NCBI GenBank assembly: GCA_019426215.1
Contig: CM033394.1
Location: 16,140,195-16,204,194 of the forward strand
Origin: Buddleja alternifolia
Taxonomy: Eukaryota; Streptophyta; Magnoliopsida; Lamiales; Scrophulariaceae
Reading direction: 5' to 3'
DNA: 64,000 nucleotides
Shown here: positions 10,378-22,808 of the stretch, piece after piece
Position numbering within the stretch: position 1 is the first letter of the stretch
How the letters are laid out: every line of letters starts with the position of its first letter
Notes under the pieces: generated by a model
What the model was told of the DNA's origin: nothing
The model's input: the letters and a program-made list of their open reading frames with translations, nothing else
The model's database searches: none
Made by a program: the position numbers and the translations under genes

Positions 10378-11941
10378 TGTTAGGAATTTCATGTTAGATG
10401 TTTTGATGATGACAATTAGGACTTTTTGTTAGACCCCAAAATATGTAAGTTCGTTTTTCAGCTTTGAAGCGTTAGATTTGTAATAGGCTTTGTTTTATTT
10501 TTATTCTAGATTGTTAGGTTAAGTTGTCTTAGACTGAGCGTCTGATTTGTTCTGAGTGAGTTTATCAGAAGTAAAGTTTGAAGACTCAAGCGTCTGAAGT
10601 CTGAATAAAGATGAAGATTCCAAGCGTCTAGAATCACCAGCTACACCAAGCATCACCTTATAGGATAGAAGTGATTCAAGGTTGAATAAGCGTCTATCAC
10701 TGACTAATTTCACCTGAATTTATTTCTAAGTCCAGAAGGAGTTTAATGCAAATATTCTAAATGCATTAAATGCCAACGGGCATTTAATTCAAATGCATTA
10801 AATGCTGATAATTGCATTAAATGTGATAAGCACTTTCAGACGTGCGTGTAAGCCACCCTATTGGACTGTCAACTATTCAAAAACTGCAGCATCAACTTTT
10901 GTGTAGCAGATTTTCAGGAAAAAAGACAAAAGTTGTTCACTCGCGGAAGTGAGAGACACGCGCTCTTGCATGTGTCAAACGGACACTTTTTCCAAGAATG
11001 CCTATAATAGGACTTCAACAGCAAGCCAAAAATATAAAGAACAATTATCAAGTCGAATTGCTGTTGCATTGAGGTCTCATTCCTTACAATCTCAGAAAAG
11101 CCAAAACTTTCAAGAAAATATTCTCTTTGCTTTTCTTCAAATCCTGAGACAATCAACCAATATCTCAAACATTCTTTTTAGAGAAACCCACATTACTACT
11201 GAGATATTCCTAGTTGTTTGAACTTTATCAAAATCAAGCAAACCGTTTAGAAAAACCCCTATCCAAGCCTTGCGATCTGTGTGAAGTCGAAGTTGGATAC
11301 TTGCCGTATTTCTGGGTGAAAGAAGCAAGGGGATTGAAGTGATTTGGAGTAGAAATTTGTGTGATCAAGGAGCTCAAGTCATCGACATCCATCTCTCCCT
11401 AATTTGTAGAAGATTCTGTGTGAATCTTTGAGAATCATTTTAGTGGATTGCCTCCAAGTGTTCGAGGAGAAGAAGGACGTAGTTGGGATTACACCACCCA
11501 ACGAACCTTTCAAATATTTTTCTTTACTTTACTTTCAGCATTCATATTGTCATACCATAAACTGATAAAGTAAAACTTAATCAAACGCTAAGCAACTAAA
11601 TACACTTTCTGTGACGCTAAAGCTTTCAAAGAGAAGACTCCAAAAATCATTCCGCTGTGCGAACACTGATCAAAGAAGTGAATGCTCAAACCTATTTGGT
11701 TGTAGTATTCAAGTCTTGAAATCTAAGTAAACTTTCTAAAAACAGTCTTCGTTAGACGCTTCACCAAAGCGCCTATAATTTTAAGTGAAGGCTTAAGTCA
11801 AGTGTTAGACACTTCAAGCATCTACTTTTCAAGCGTCCAAAATCCTTTTTAATACGAATCTTTTGAAGTTGAAAAAGACTTCAGGGTCTATTCAACCCCC
11901 CCCCCCTTCTAAACCTTTTCGTATGCCACTTGGGACCAACA
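10378..11941 (+). repeat. 5' LTR of Sirevirus-type element
   Basis: It runs from TGTTAGGAATTTC to GGGACCAACA, 1564 bp. It contains four ATTAAATGC-type units at 10761-10823, an oligo-C run at 11896-11906 and several AGCGTC words. The TATA region reads TATAATA (11003-11009), whereas the 3' LTR has TATAAATA (23435-23442). Confidence 0.93.
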
Positions 11942-11943
11942 AG

Positions 11944-11955
11944 TGGTATCAGAGC
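11944..11955 (+). other. Primer-binding site, Sirevirus-type element
   Basis: TGGTATCAGAGC, two bases after the LTR end, is the standard plant copia site complementary to initiator tRNA-Met. Confidence 0.95.
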
Positions 11956-12038
11956 GGTTAAAATTGAAATTTTAAAATTTCCAAGCATAACTGCTTGTTT
12001 AGATTCTTTTTCAAACTTAGTTGCTTTAGATTTTAAAC

Positions 12039-14159
12039 ATGGCATTTGCTAAAGTTCCCCAACTAACTAAGTCAAATTTTGACACATGGAAAGTCAAAGC
12101 ATTTACATATCTCTGTTCATGTGATGATGACATGTGTGATATTATTTCAGATGGGCCAATCAAAATATATAAAGTTATCACAAGAGCGCCTGGAGCCACA
12201 GAAGACACTCCCTATGGTTACGTTGAAAAACCGAAACAAGAATGGTCTCTAGATGAGCGTCGAAGAGCTAATTTGGACAATGTTGGTCATAACGCTCTAT
12301 ATACGGCTATTGGTGATAATGATAACTTATTCAACAAGATCAAGTCTTGCAAAACCACTAAGGAAATATGGGATAAGTTGGCGACAATTTGTGGTGGTTC
12401 AGCTCAGATCAAAGAAAACAAACTTTCCATTGCCAAGGAAAAGTTTAACGGATTTAAGATGCTACCCACTGAAACTTTAGAGCAATTAGATATCAGATTT
12501 ACAGCTCTAGTTACAGAACTCACATCGTTGGGAATGGATTTGCAGAATCGAGAAATGGTGGTTAAGATCTTTAGAAGTTTACCAAGTAAATTCTTGATGA
12601 AGACAACTGCTATGAGAGAATCAAATATGCTGGATCTCCTAACTCCAGAAGACGCCTTTTCAGAGCTCAAAGCATTTGAGTTCGAGTTGAATTCTGCTAG
12701 TGATGTTGTGAGTAGTCCGGTGATTGAATATGGAGCGCTTATAGCATCAATCAATGGCAAATCGGGCAATAAAGGAAAGAATTTAGATATCAATGAAGAA
12801 GAGGAGTTGGCTTTGCTGAATAGATTCAGAAAGTTCTTGAGATATGAAAAGAAAGGAAAAGGTTTCAATAATCAAGGACAAAGTTCATATCAAGCGCCTT
12901 CTCCGATACAACAACAGTTTCAAGCGCCTCAGTATTCTGTTCCCTCACCCCAAGAGCCTGTTCAGTACCAAGCGTCTACTCAAAATCTCTCAACTCCAGT
13001 GGTCTCAAAACCACACATTGCAAGGTTAACAAATGAACAAAAGATGAAAACTAATCTTTGTTATAATTGCAGGAAACCAGGGCAGTACCAGGTAAATTAC
13101 CCTTATCCAAACGTATCCAATCCCTCAAGGCAAGATTACTTGGATAGAAACCAATTCAGGAGCAACCTTCGTCAACAAGGTTTGCTAGCGGAATCAGAAC
13201 CATCATCCGCACCTGAAGATTTAGAATCATCAGAAGAGAGTAGTGACGATGATGAGCCATTAGATGACTCAGCGCTCATATGTCTCATAGCCAGAGATGA
13301 TGAAGCGTCTCCTGAGGTAATCAATGAATTATCTATTCCTCTCTCTTATGATGAATTACTTGACAAAGTCAAAGAATACTACAATGAATGTCAAGAAGCT
13401 GCCAAAATATATCAAAATGATCTCGCTATTATTTCATCACTCACAAGAGATAAAGTAATGCTCAAAGCAGAGTTGCAAGTTCAGCAACAGTGCATTGAGA
13501 AGAACCAATCGCTTGAGAGTGAAATTTTTCAATTAAAAAGTGATCTTGATATAATAGTCAAGAGAGAAGCTGATTTGATCGCTAGACTTGCTAAATCAGA
13601 GTAGCTTATCTCATCATTATCAAAAGCTTCTAGAAAGTTAGATAATGTGACTGAAGTAACTAGATTATTTGGTAAAAAGACTGATTTAGGATGCGATAAA
13701 CTCGGTAAACAACCTAATAAATCTAATGTTACGGCAAACAACAAAGGAAAGGGTGTTATCTTTGTTGAGAAAGGTTCACAAGGTCAAACACAAAATGAAC
13801 CCAGCAACAATGGTAAGAGGCCAAATGAGAAAGTCAAAGCTAACTCAGGCAAGGGTAAGGCTAAGGCAAATGATTCACAAAGACGGGTCTATTCAAACGC
13901 TCAAAAGGCTAAAGATAAGTCTGACCACTGTGAATCAAGCGCTAAGCGTCCAGCACCAAAAGTGCAACCCAAGCCAGCGCCAAGGAAATATCCAAGACAG
14001 TCAAGATCATATTATCGATACTATGATGATTATGATTATGACTATGATTATGACTACCATTATAATCGAGGATATTATTATACACTCAAAAAGCACACAC
14101 AACACGTTGAGAAACCCAATAAGGCCAGTATTCCTACAATGAAGACTAGGCAAATATAG
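12039..14159 (+). pseudogene. Gag of Sirevirus-type element
   Basis: The ATG at 12039 gives MAFAKVPQLTKSNFDTWKVK. The capsid-like domain (UBN2 type) follows, with SAQIKENKLSIAKEKF and SLPSKFLMKTTAMRE. A Gln/Pro-rich linker with QAP and QAS repeats precedes a zinc knuckle that is degenerate: CYNCRKPGQYQVNYP (about 13060-13105) has lost the His and the last Cys. An acidic stretch and a predicted coiled coil (about 13370-13600) follow. TAG at 13602-13604 interrupts the frame, which then stays open to a stop at 14157-14159 through a Lys-rich tail and a Tyr/Asp-repeat tract (about 14008-14085). Large gags with coiled coils are typical of Sireviruses. Confidence 0.88.
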
Positions 14160-14254
14160 GTTCCTGAAGTTCTAATTCAAACTAACAATGTTACTAATGT
14201 TAAAGGACCCAAGCAACAATGGGTACCTGAACAGAAATAGAACTTCCCTTTTGA

Positions 14255-15430
14255 TTGCAGGTACCTAGAGCTAGAGTCGATACATCTGTGTGGTACTTTG
14301 ATAGTGGATCGTCAAGGCACATGACTGGTTCTAAAGATCTTCTGATCAACTATCAAGCTGCCAATGGTCCTCAGGTTGTATTTGGTGACAACTCCAAAGG
14401 TAAAAACAAAGGTATAGGTACTGTGCATAGGGGGAACATCATGATACGTGATGTTTATTATGTTGAGGGTCTGAAGCACAATTTATTAAGCATAAGTCAA
14501 TTTTGTGATAAAGGCTTTGAAGTCATATTCTCAAGTGACTGTTGCTATATAAATGACGCTAAGACTAAGTCTACTAAATTGAAGGGTAAAAGAACTAACA
14601 ACGTATATTTGGTAGATTGGAGTTCAACACTTGATAACAACCCAACATGTTTTGTTGCTAAAAATGAATCTAAAATGGGTTGGTTATGGCATAGAAAAAT
14701 GAATCACCTCAACTTCAAAACAATCTCTCAGCTTATAAGTCAAAATCTTGTAGAGGGATTACCAAATGGACCATTTCACAAGGATCGCCTTTGTGACGCT
14801 TGTCAAATGGGTAAACAAGTTAAATCATCATTCAAGAGAAAACTTCATCTATCTACCTCTAGAATACTTGAACTACTTCACATGGATTTGTTTGGACCTG
14901 TTCAAATGATCAGTGTAAGCGGTAAGAAGTACACTTTGGTGATAGTAGATGATTTCTCTCGATTTACTTGGGTGGAATTTCTTTCATTCAAAGATGAGAC
15001 ATGTGACAAGTTAACAACGCTTATTCGACAACTTCAAATATTAAAAAACCTTAAGGTTGCAAGAATAAGAAGCGGTCACGGTACTGAGTTTACTAACAAG
15101 ATTGTTGAGAAGTTTTGTGCAGAAAATGGAATACATCATGAGTATTCAGCTCCCAGAACTCCCCAACAAAATGGTGTTGCTGAGCGCCGAAACCGAACGC
15201 TTAAGGAAGCCGCTAGGACAATGTTAGCAGAATCCAAGCTTGCTCCTAGGTTTTGGGCCGAAGCGATCAACACTGCCTGTTACACTCAAAACCGTTGCAT
15301 GATTAACAAACAGCATGGGAAAACTCCATATGAACTGTGGAAGGGACGTAAGCCAAATGTTTCATATTTTCACGTCTTTGGTTCTAAATGCTTTATCCAT
15401 AATAATGGATCCCAAAGTCTAAACGGATGA
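14255..15430 (+). pseudogene. Protease and integrase of Sirevirus-type element
   Basis: The protease active site WYFDSGSSRHMTG is present at about 14291-14330. The integrase zinc region is intact (WHRKMNHLNF, then CDACQMGKQ). The catalytic core begins HMDLFGPV and ends TPQQNGVAERRNRTL. The segment RIRSGHGTEF (Gly at 15074-15076) has Gly where copia integrases carry the second catalytic Asp (RSDHG), so DNA joining should be lost. The frame breaks at 15430 and the C-terminal part (GIFLGYAKNGK) continues in another frame with a TAA near 15723. Confidence 0.9.
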
Positions 15431-17485
15431 GGGAATCTTTCTAGGCTACGCCAAGAATGGAAAGAATTTTCGCATCCTAAATAAGATCAAATCGAAGGTT
15501 GAGGAATCTATTCATGTTGTTTTTTATGATGCTAACCAAGAACCGAGTAAGGTTAATGTGAATGATGTAGGAGTTGATGATCTATGTCATCAAGCGTCTA
15601 AGATCACTATCGATGATAGTGACGACGATGATGAGATCTCAGTGCCACCTCCTAAGATTACCCGTGAGGTTAATATGGACAATATTGTAAGAAATACTGA
15701 TGATCATGAAGAGAGTGATCATTAAGAACAAACAAGAATCTGTGAACTTGAAGTGCCTACGCAAGAGGATAATCAAGCGTCTGATCGTCAAGCGTCTGTT
15801 TGTCAAACGTCTGTTCAACCTCTTAACCCTTTCCAACCAGATAGACTATGGCTGCGTGATCATCCACCTGAACAGATTATTGGAGATATTGAAGCGCCTG
15901 TTAGGACTAGAGCCGCTACATTCAATGAGGCTATGTTCGCAAGTTTTTTTATCTCAAATGGAACCTAAGAAAGTGGATGAAGCGCTAAGAGACCCAAGTT
16001 GAAGCCATGTAAGAAGAGCTTAATCAATTTGAACGAAATAAGGTTTGGACGCTAGTACCAAGGCCAACTCACCAAGGAGTTATTGGAACTAGATGGGTTT
16101 ATATAAACAAGATAGATGAGAACGGCATTGTGATAAGGAACAAGGCCAGACTCGTAGCTCAAGGATATTGCCAAGAGGAGGGTATTGACTTTGATGAGAC
16201 ATACGCTCCTATCGCTCGTCTTGAAGCAATCCGCATGTTTCTAGCGTATGCAGCGTTCAACAAGTTCATGGTGTATTAGATGGACGTGAAGCGTGTTTTC
16301 CTGAATGGTAAACTCCAAGAAGAAGTATATGTGGAGTAACCACCAGGATTCATCAACAATCATGGTAAGGGTATGGTCTACAAGCTAGAGAAAGCACTTT
16401 ATGGGCTAAAGCAAGCACCCCGAGCATGGTATGACACTCTCTCTATCTTCCTCATTGGTAAAGGCTTTTCAAAAAGCAGCGTTGATACAACGTTATTCAA
16501 AATTACCAATAACGAAGATATTCTCTTAGTCCAAATTTACATTGATGATATTATATTTGGTTCTACTAACAAGCGTCTGTGTGAGAAATTTTCGAAAATG
16601 ATGCAAGAACAATTTGAAATGAGCATGATGGGTGAATTAACTTTCTTCTTAGGATTACAAGTTAAACAACTTCATAATAGCATATTTATAAACTAAGCTA
16701 AATACACAAGAGATATGATTAAGAAATTTGGTATGGAAAATGCATCATACTCAAAAATTCCAATGAGCCAAGCACTTAAGTTAGATAAAGATGAAAGTGG
16801 AAAGAAAGTTGATATCACTAATTATAGAGGTATCATTGGATCACTTCTTTATCTTACTGCTAGTAGACCTGATATTATGTTTTCGGTATGCATGTGTGCA
16901 CGATTTCAAGCCGATGCTAAAGAGTCACACTTAATTGCTGCCAAGAAGATCCTTAAATACCTAAAAGGCACACAGAATGTGGGCTTATGGTCTCCTAGGG
17001 AATCTCCTTTTGAACTAATTGGTTACTCAGATGCAGATTTTGCAGGTTGCAAAATAGATCGTAAAAGTACTAGTGGTACATGTCAGTTTCTAGGTGATAG
17101 GTTAGTTTCATGGCATAGTTAGAAACAACAATCTATAGCTACCTCCACAGCCGAAGCTGAGTATGTAGCTGCAGGAAGTTGTTGTGCACAAGTGTTATGG
17201 ATGAGGCAACAACTTAGAGATTATGGAATAATCCTAGACCCAACCCCCATTCATTGTGATAACCAAAGCGCTCTAGCCATGACTCAAAACCCTGTTCTTC
17301 ATTCCAGAACCAAACACATTGATATTAGATACCATTTTCTTCGTGACCACATTCAAAAGAAAGATATCTCCATGCACTTCATTGGAACTGACAAACAATT
17401 GGCAGATATCTTCACCAAAGCACTCAACGAACAACGGTTTCTCACTTTGAGAAGTGAATTAGGTATGATTGATTTAAATGCTTAA
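15431..17485 (+). pseudogene. RT and RNase H of Sirevirus-type element
   Basis: After a variable acidic linker the RT reads [60 protein letters not shown] and ALYGLKQAPRAWYDTL, with the catalytic YIDD motif intact in QIYIDDIIFGST (about 16535-16570). RNase H shows YSDADFAGCKIDRKSTSG, STAEAEYVAA and HCDNQSALAM and ends at 17485 with LRSELGMIDLNA. In-frame stops occur at about 16276, 16336, 16693 and 17120, and frame changes occur near 15960-16010. It is a relic of a full-length polymerase. Confidence 0.88.
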
Positions 17486-17515
17486 TCATTTTGCATCATA
17501 TTTTATTAGACATAT

Positions 17516-17590
17516 AATTTAGGGGGAATCCACTTAATTTATGTCTAAAAGATTTTCCTACCTGGTACAAGTTATCAAATTTAGGGGGAA
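17516..17590 (+). other. Two polypurine-tract-like motifs after pol
   Basis: The identical 13-mer AATTTAGGGGGAA occurs at 17516-17528 and 17578-17590, just after RNase H and about 5.2 kb before the LTR. Extra purine tracts after pol have been described for Sireviruses. They could prime additional plus strands. Confidence 0.6.
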
Positions 17591-17939
17591 CCTTAAAGTT
17601 GTACTTGACCATAACTGCAAGCATCAATGATCAAAATTTTCAAATGCATGATCATCAATGCTCAGTATTACTTATGCATAAAATATTGGACGCTCAAACA
17701 TAAAAAGTCTTTTCAATCCTAAGCGTCTAATTTTCCAATGATATATCACCCAGTAGTATCAGTTAAGCATTGAACCAATTCCATTCAACTCTTAATATAA
17801 AAATGTTTTTAACAGTCATGCATAAATTTTACAAGTTTCTTTTTGAAGTAGTGGGTAGACTCAAAAGTCTATTTTGTACTCTACTCGCATGCTTCTATCA
17901 CATGAAACTGGCGCGTAATCAAAACTTTTAAAATGACGG

Positions 17940-18265
17940 TTCAGAGATAGCACGTGTTTGTGTACGTGTCAGTGTGCCATCAGGCGCGTGTGCTACACTC
18001 TGAAAATACCAAACATTTTTTATTTTTATTTTTTTTAAAACTCGGATGTCAAATCATTATATAAGAGAATTACCAAATGTAACTTCTCTCTCTTACACAA
18101 AACTCGCGTCCGCAGTTAATGAATTTATGGCTGAGATTCAAAAGTCCTTACACGTGTCTAAATCCTACAGAGACTAGAGAACACAAGTTTCAAAATTCTT
18201 TACTGTGTCATTTAAAACACAATGTCCGCAGAAAAATCATTCATCTTCACTCAAAGATTTCTGCA

Positions 18266-18302
<37 letters not shown>

Positions 18303-18338
18303 GCAAAAGAAAATCTCAGTTTACTCTACTTTCAAATA
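17940..18338 (+). promoter_or_regulatory. Promoter-like block and CT-rich leader before the envelope-position ORF
   Basis: A G-box CACGTG (17951-17956) and an ABRE-like TACGTGTC lie about 100 bp before TATATAAG (18058-18065). Shortly after is TCTCTCTCTTACAC, a plausible start region. A CT dinucleotide repeat (18271-18299) lies about 40 bases before the ATG at 18339. The block suggests internal transcription of the downstream ORF. This is inference from spacing only. Confidence 0.45.
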
Positions 18339-21300
18339 TGGCACCAAAGAAAGCTTAATCTACTTCTGCCGAGCCTATCATCAAGGTTACTGAAGGTCTT
18401 GTTGTTGATTGGAAATTCTTGTATGATCAACCCCAAATCAACCTACATGATATGATGGATACTATTACAAAGACTGGACTCAAGAAGTTCTTAACACAGT
18501 ACTCATACTTATTTCCGACGGAAGTTGATACTTCTGGAGGACTGCAAAACTCTCAAAAGACAAGAAGTCTATTTCTTGCCTCCTCCCTATGTCCAAGAAA
18601 GAGCCAGCAAAAGAATTGGTGTTGACTGCTGACTCCATTGCAAATAACTTCAATCTTCCTAATGACGGTGATGCACTGGATAGTGTCACTCTGGCACAAA
18701 TCAAGGAAGCATGGACGGTTATGAGGGCGTACGATGGTGTACCCTACACCCAGCACTTTGAAAAGAAAGATATGGTATCTCAGTACAGACTGTTGGCTGA
18801 TTTCTGCAGTAAGATTGTTGAATGCAGAGTGGGCACATTTGATAAGGTCAACCCCACCCAATTTCAAATGATGACTACTATACTCCTCTCCATCAAAATC
18901 AACTGGAGTGAGTACATCTTTGGAAGGTTTAGGGACTATCTGAACACCCCTAATAAACCGTATGGACTTGTTTTGAGTGATCTTCTGTACAGATCAAACT
19001 GCATTTACTCCTCTGGTCTCCCGCTGAATAAGACCAAGTTTTTGGGACGAAGGATTCTGACCAATCTATTCAATCCTCCCAAAGTTGGTGGTGCTGCTAA
19101 ACCACTTTCTGAGCGTCAGACTGTACGTGAAGCGTCTGATGAAGAGGCTAAGCGTCCTGCTCAAGAGGAAGCCGTGAAGCGTCCGGCTGCTACCAAGAAG
19201 AGGGCTCCTAGAAAGCCCAAGGTACAAGTTGTTCCTGCTCCTCAGAAGAATGATGAGGAAACTGATGAGGATGCACAGGACAAGTTACCTCTCAAGCGGA
19301 GGAAGCTGGAAGGGATCATCAAACAAATTGAATTCGATGAACCAGCTGCTGCTCCTCCTGCTCAAGTGCTCAAACTCGTTGAAGGAGTCAACGTGAAGAA
19401 AATCTTCAAGCGTTCCAGGACAAGCAAGCGTCGAGCTGCTCCTGTTCCTGAAGAGCCTGAGACTGTTGAGCCAAGCTCTCAAGTTGCTGTTGAGCCAAGC
19501 GCTCAAAGTGTTGATATTGAGACAAGTTCTCAGGGTAAGTTTATTTCTTCCCACAACATTCCTATTCCTACATCTGTAGAAGATCCTGCTCATATAGAGG
19601 ATAGTTCATTTGTTACATCTTTAGTTTCAGCTGCTGCTGAAGCGTCAACCGATGTCAATCCAGATGTTGAGATGACAGAAGTTGTGGCAATTGCCAAAGA
19701 TATTGCCGCAGAAGCTGATGCAATTGAACCTGAGGAACCTGCTCTCAATGAGGTTCAGTCATCAATCCCTGTTCCAGCTATAACAGAGGCACGCTCAGAA
19801 GGTCAGAGCGTTGCTGAAGACGTTACAAAGCCAAGGCACTTCTTCCAACTGGACCCGCTGAAGACGATTGATCATTCAATCAACTACATGCCTCCAGCAC
19901 TCGAAGAAGATTTCATTCCTGCCGGATATAATGAAGACAGATATATTGTTGCTGAGAATGAGATTGCCCTGCTGATTGATATCGACAATAAAATCAGGGA
20001 TATAGTGTTTAACACAGAGATGACAGAAATTGAGAGAAAATATTATAGGGCCATTGAACTACAAAAAACTCCTGGTCAAATACCATCCTCTCTCATTCTT
20101 CAACAAGACAGACAAGGAGGAACAACTCCTAGATGTGATGTGGATCTAGCGTATTACCTCGACTCTGGCCACAGTAAGCCTACAGGTTTTGCTCTCAGAG
20201 ACTACAATATTCGTGTATATAAGCCACTTCGCCCTAACTTTCTCAATCCATCAGAGGCAGTCTTGAACCGAGAAGGCTACACACACTTTCCTCATATTGC
20301 AAATAGTCCTGAAAACCTAGCTTTGGTCAATCCACTTCGCTTATGGAAAAATAAAGCAGTTCATGCCGGTGAGCGTCTCGAATCTCTCACAGATTTGATC
20401 CAGACTGAAGCTGATGCATATTTTGATAGCGTCTGGAATGCTAACTATCAGACCGATAGATATCGTTTTGAATCTATCCGAGACATTCACCATGAAGGCA
20501 TTCGAGCTATTGCCAACGCTGGCACAGACTACTTCATGAACGAAGTCAATTGGGTTGAAGCGTACGTGGGAAACAAGTACACTTTCTCAGAATTAGTTCA
20601 AGCTCCCCATTTGTTCGGCATAGGCATGCATGACAAGAAGCGTCATTCCGCCAAGTATTGCCTAAAGAAGCGTCAACAGAGAGTTGGACCTGTTCTTAAG
20701 CTCCCACTAATTAGACATCAAGTTGAACAATGTCTGCGTCAAGAGCTTCACAGACTGTCCATTACTCCTCTACATTTCAACGCTCAAGCGTCTACCAGTG
20801 GCAGTAATCAAATTACATGCCCGAATTTCGCTCCCAGCCACTGCGAAGATAATTTTAACTTGATGGTGAAGATTATGACTCCCTTATCTCTTTTTGACAA
20901 AATCTTCACTACCAATCTCAGACAATGGAATGGCTCCGTCATCAATTCATTTCGAGGATATCCACTGCTCCCTTCTATCCGCAAAGAGGTACTCAATCAT
21001 TATGAGTTTGTCCTCTCACTGCTAGAAAGAAATCAGGGACTAGCTCAAGCGATCTATCCATATTTAGAAGAGTACTACGCTGCTTACGTACCCGAGGATC
21101 TGCACGTCAAGTCTCTTCTCTCTGACTGCTTGATTGGATTCTCTAGAAATTACTCTCCAGACTCCATTTTCTCTATCTGTCGAGCGCCGTCCAAAATCTT
21201 TCCCCATCATGTGCTTGATATCATTGGTCCCATGCACATCAGGGCCATTGATAGTCCTCTTCGCACATTTATTTATGGTCTTTGCTGCTCTAGATCCAAA

Positions 21301-22605
21301 CTCACTGAACTTTTGGAAGCTCCGTCCACTTCTCTTGCCGATTTAGCAAATTGGAACTTCCAATTCGATGACTTTCGCTAAACAAAGTCAGCGCTAGAGG
21401 AAGCCCCTGCTAAGACAATTGAAGCGTCCACTTCTGAAGTTGCCAGTTTTCCAGCGCCTGCTAAAGAACCTGTTCAAGCGTCTCAACCAGAGGATATTCC
21501 TGACGCTCCTGAACCAGTTGCTGCTGATATTGCTGAGGATCTCTCTCTTGATGTATGAGGTACTGTCTTTGATCCAGCATATCAAGCTCCCCTTGACTCT
21601 CTAAAACACTCATCCGGATTCAAGCGACCGACTCCTCAAGGGGTTCCATCAGATGAGAGTCAATCTTTTGGTCCTTTGCTCAAATCCACTCTGGAGGATA
21701 TAAGTGCTCATGCCACTCAGAATGAAGAATCCCTTCATTGGATTAAAGACGATTTGGCCAAGATTGAGTCTCACGTTATGAGCGCCCAAATTGCTCATAT
21801 GCGTAGCTTAGCTCAAGCGGCTGTTGGTGAGTGCAAACAAACTTTTCAAGAAATGCATGATGCTACTCACGCCCACCAACTTTCCATGAAAGAAGAGTTA
21901 GAAAAGCACCTCAAAACCCTAGAGACATCTCTGAATGATGCTACCAACGCCAATCTTCTCGCATTGCAAGAACGCTTCGACAAGCGTCTGGACGACATCT
22001 CAGACTCTATGTCTCAGATTGCTCATCAGGTAAGTTTACTTACAAAACACTTTCTGAACTCTGATGATGGCAATAAGGGGGAAGAGAAGAAGAAAGGAGA
22101 AAAGAGGAAAGCGTCTAGTTCAAGAGCTCAAGAGCCTCCGCCTCTGAAGCGTCAAGTCTTAACCTCTCATTCTGCGTTAAGTCTCCCATCTTGGATAACT
22201 GCTTTTAAAGTAAGTGACTCTGGAGTGCCTAGTAGAACACTAAGGGAACCTCCAAGAGCACTATATCCAAATCTACCAATACCTACAAGAGCAATGTTAG
22301 AACAGTTTGACATCCCTCTTCAAAGAGCATCCATTCCAGAACCTTCAGATCCAAAAATTTTAGCTGAAGAGAGGCAGATGTCTGACTTCATCCGAACTTT
22401 CAGAATTTGTCTAAGGTATATTGGTATTGATCCGACTAATTGGGATAAACACTTCACTGCTTTCAAGAAGAGACAACAAGAAGAAAATAAGCTCATAATC
22501 AACAAAGATCATGAAGCGATGATGACCTTTAAAGATAATCTGACTGAAGCTATCCTGAAATGCCCAAGCGATACAAAGTTAGATCAAGTCATTAAAGCTT
22601 TTTGA
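18339..22605 (+). pseudogene. Envelope-position ORF of Sirevirus-type element (broken)
   Basis: This extra ORF lies between pol and the 3' LTR, where Sireviruses carry an env-like gene. The ATG at 18339 is followed six codons later by TAA. The coding potential shifts frame before 18589 and then stays open for 930 codons to TAA (21379-21381), continues in the same frame to TGA (21556-21558), and on to 22605. Residues about 170-290 of the 18589 frame are rich in Lys, Arg, Ala and Pro, with basic clusters (KRRK, SKRR) that resemble nuclear signals. The last 300 codons start with a likely coiled coil (about 21700-22050), then a basic Ser-rich patch and a conserved-looking C-terminus. I see no signal peptide or clear membrane helix, so 'envelope' is positional; its role is unknown. 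Confidence 0.75.
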
Positions 22606-22794
22606 TTTGCATTATCTATATTCTTATATTTTGTTTGTTTAGTTGTAAAAATGCTTGTAATCTTTGATATATATAAAATACATTTTTCAGCTGAAACATC
22701 TCGTTGAAGCGTAACTAACCTTATCTAATCAAAGCTAACTTTTATTTTGGCTGTCTAACTCTTGAACTATAAAAGAGTAAGTATTGTCATCATC

Positions 22795-22807
22795 AAAAAG
22801 GGGGAAA
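22795..22807 (+). other. Polypurine tract, Sirevirus-type element
   Basis: AAAAAGGGGGAAA lies directly before the 3' LTR and would prime plus-strand DNA synthesis. Confidence 0.85.
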
Positions 22808-22808
22808 T

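Noticed and set aside
19285..19593. Minus-strand frame of 102 codons
   Set aside because: Antisense to the envelope-position ORF, low complexity, no family resemblance.
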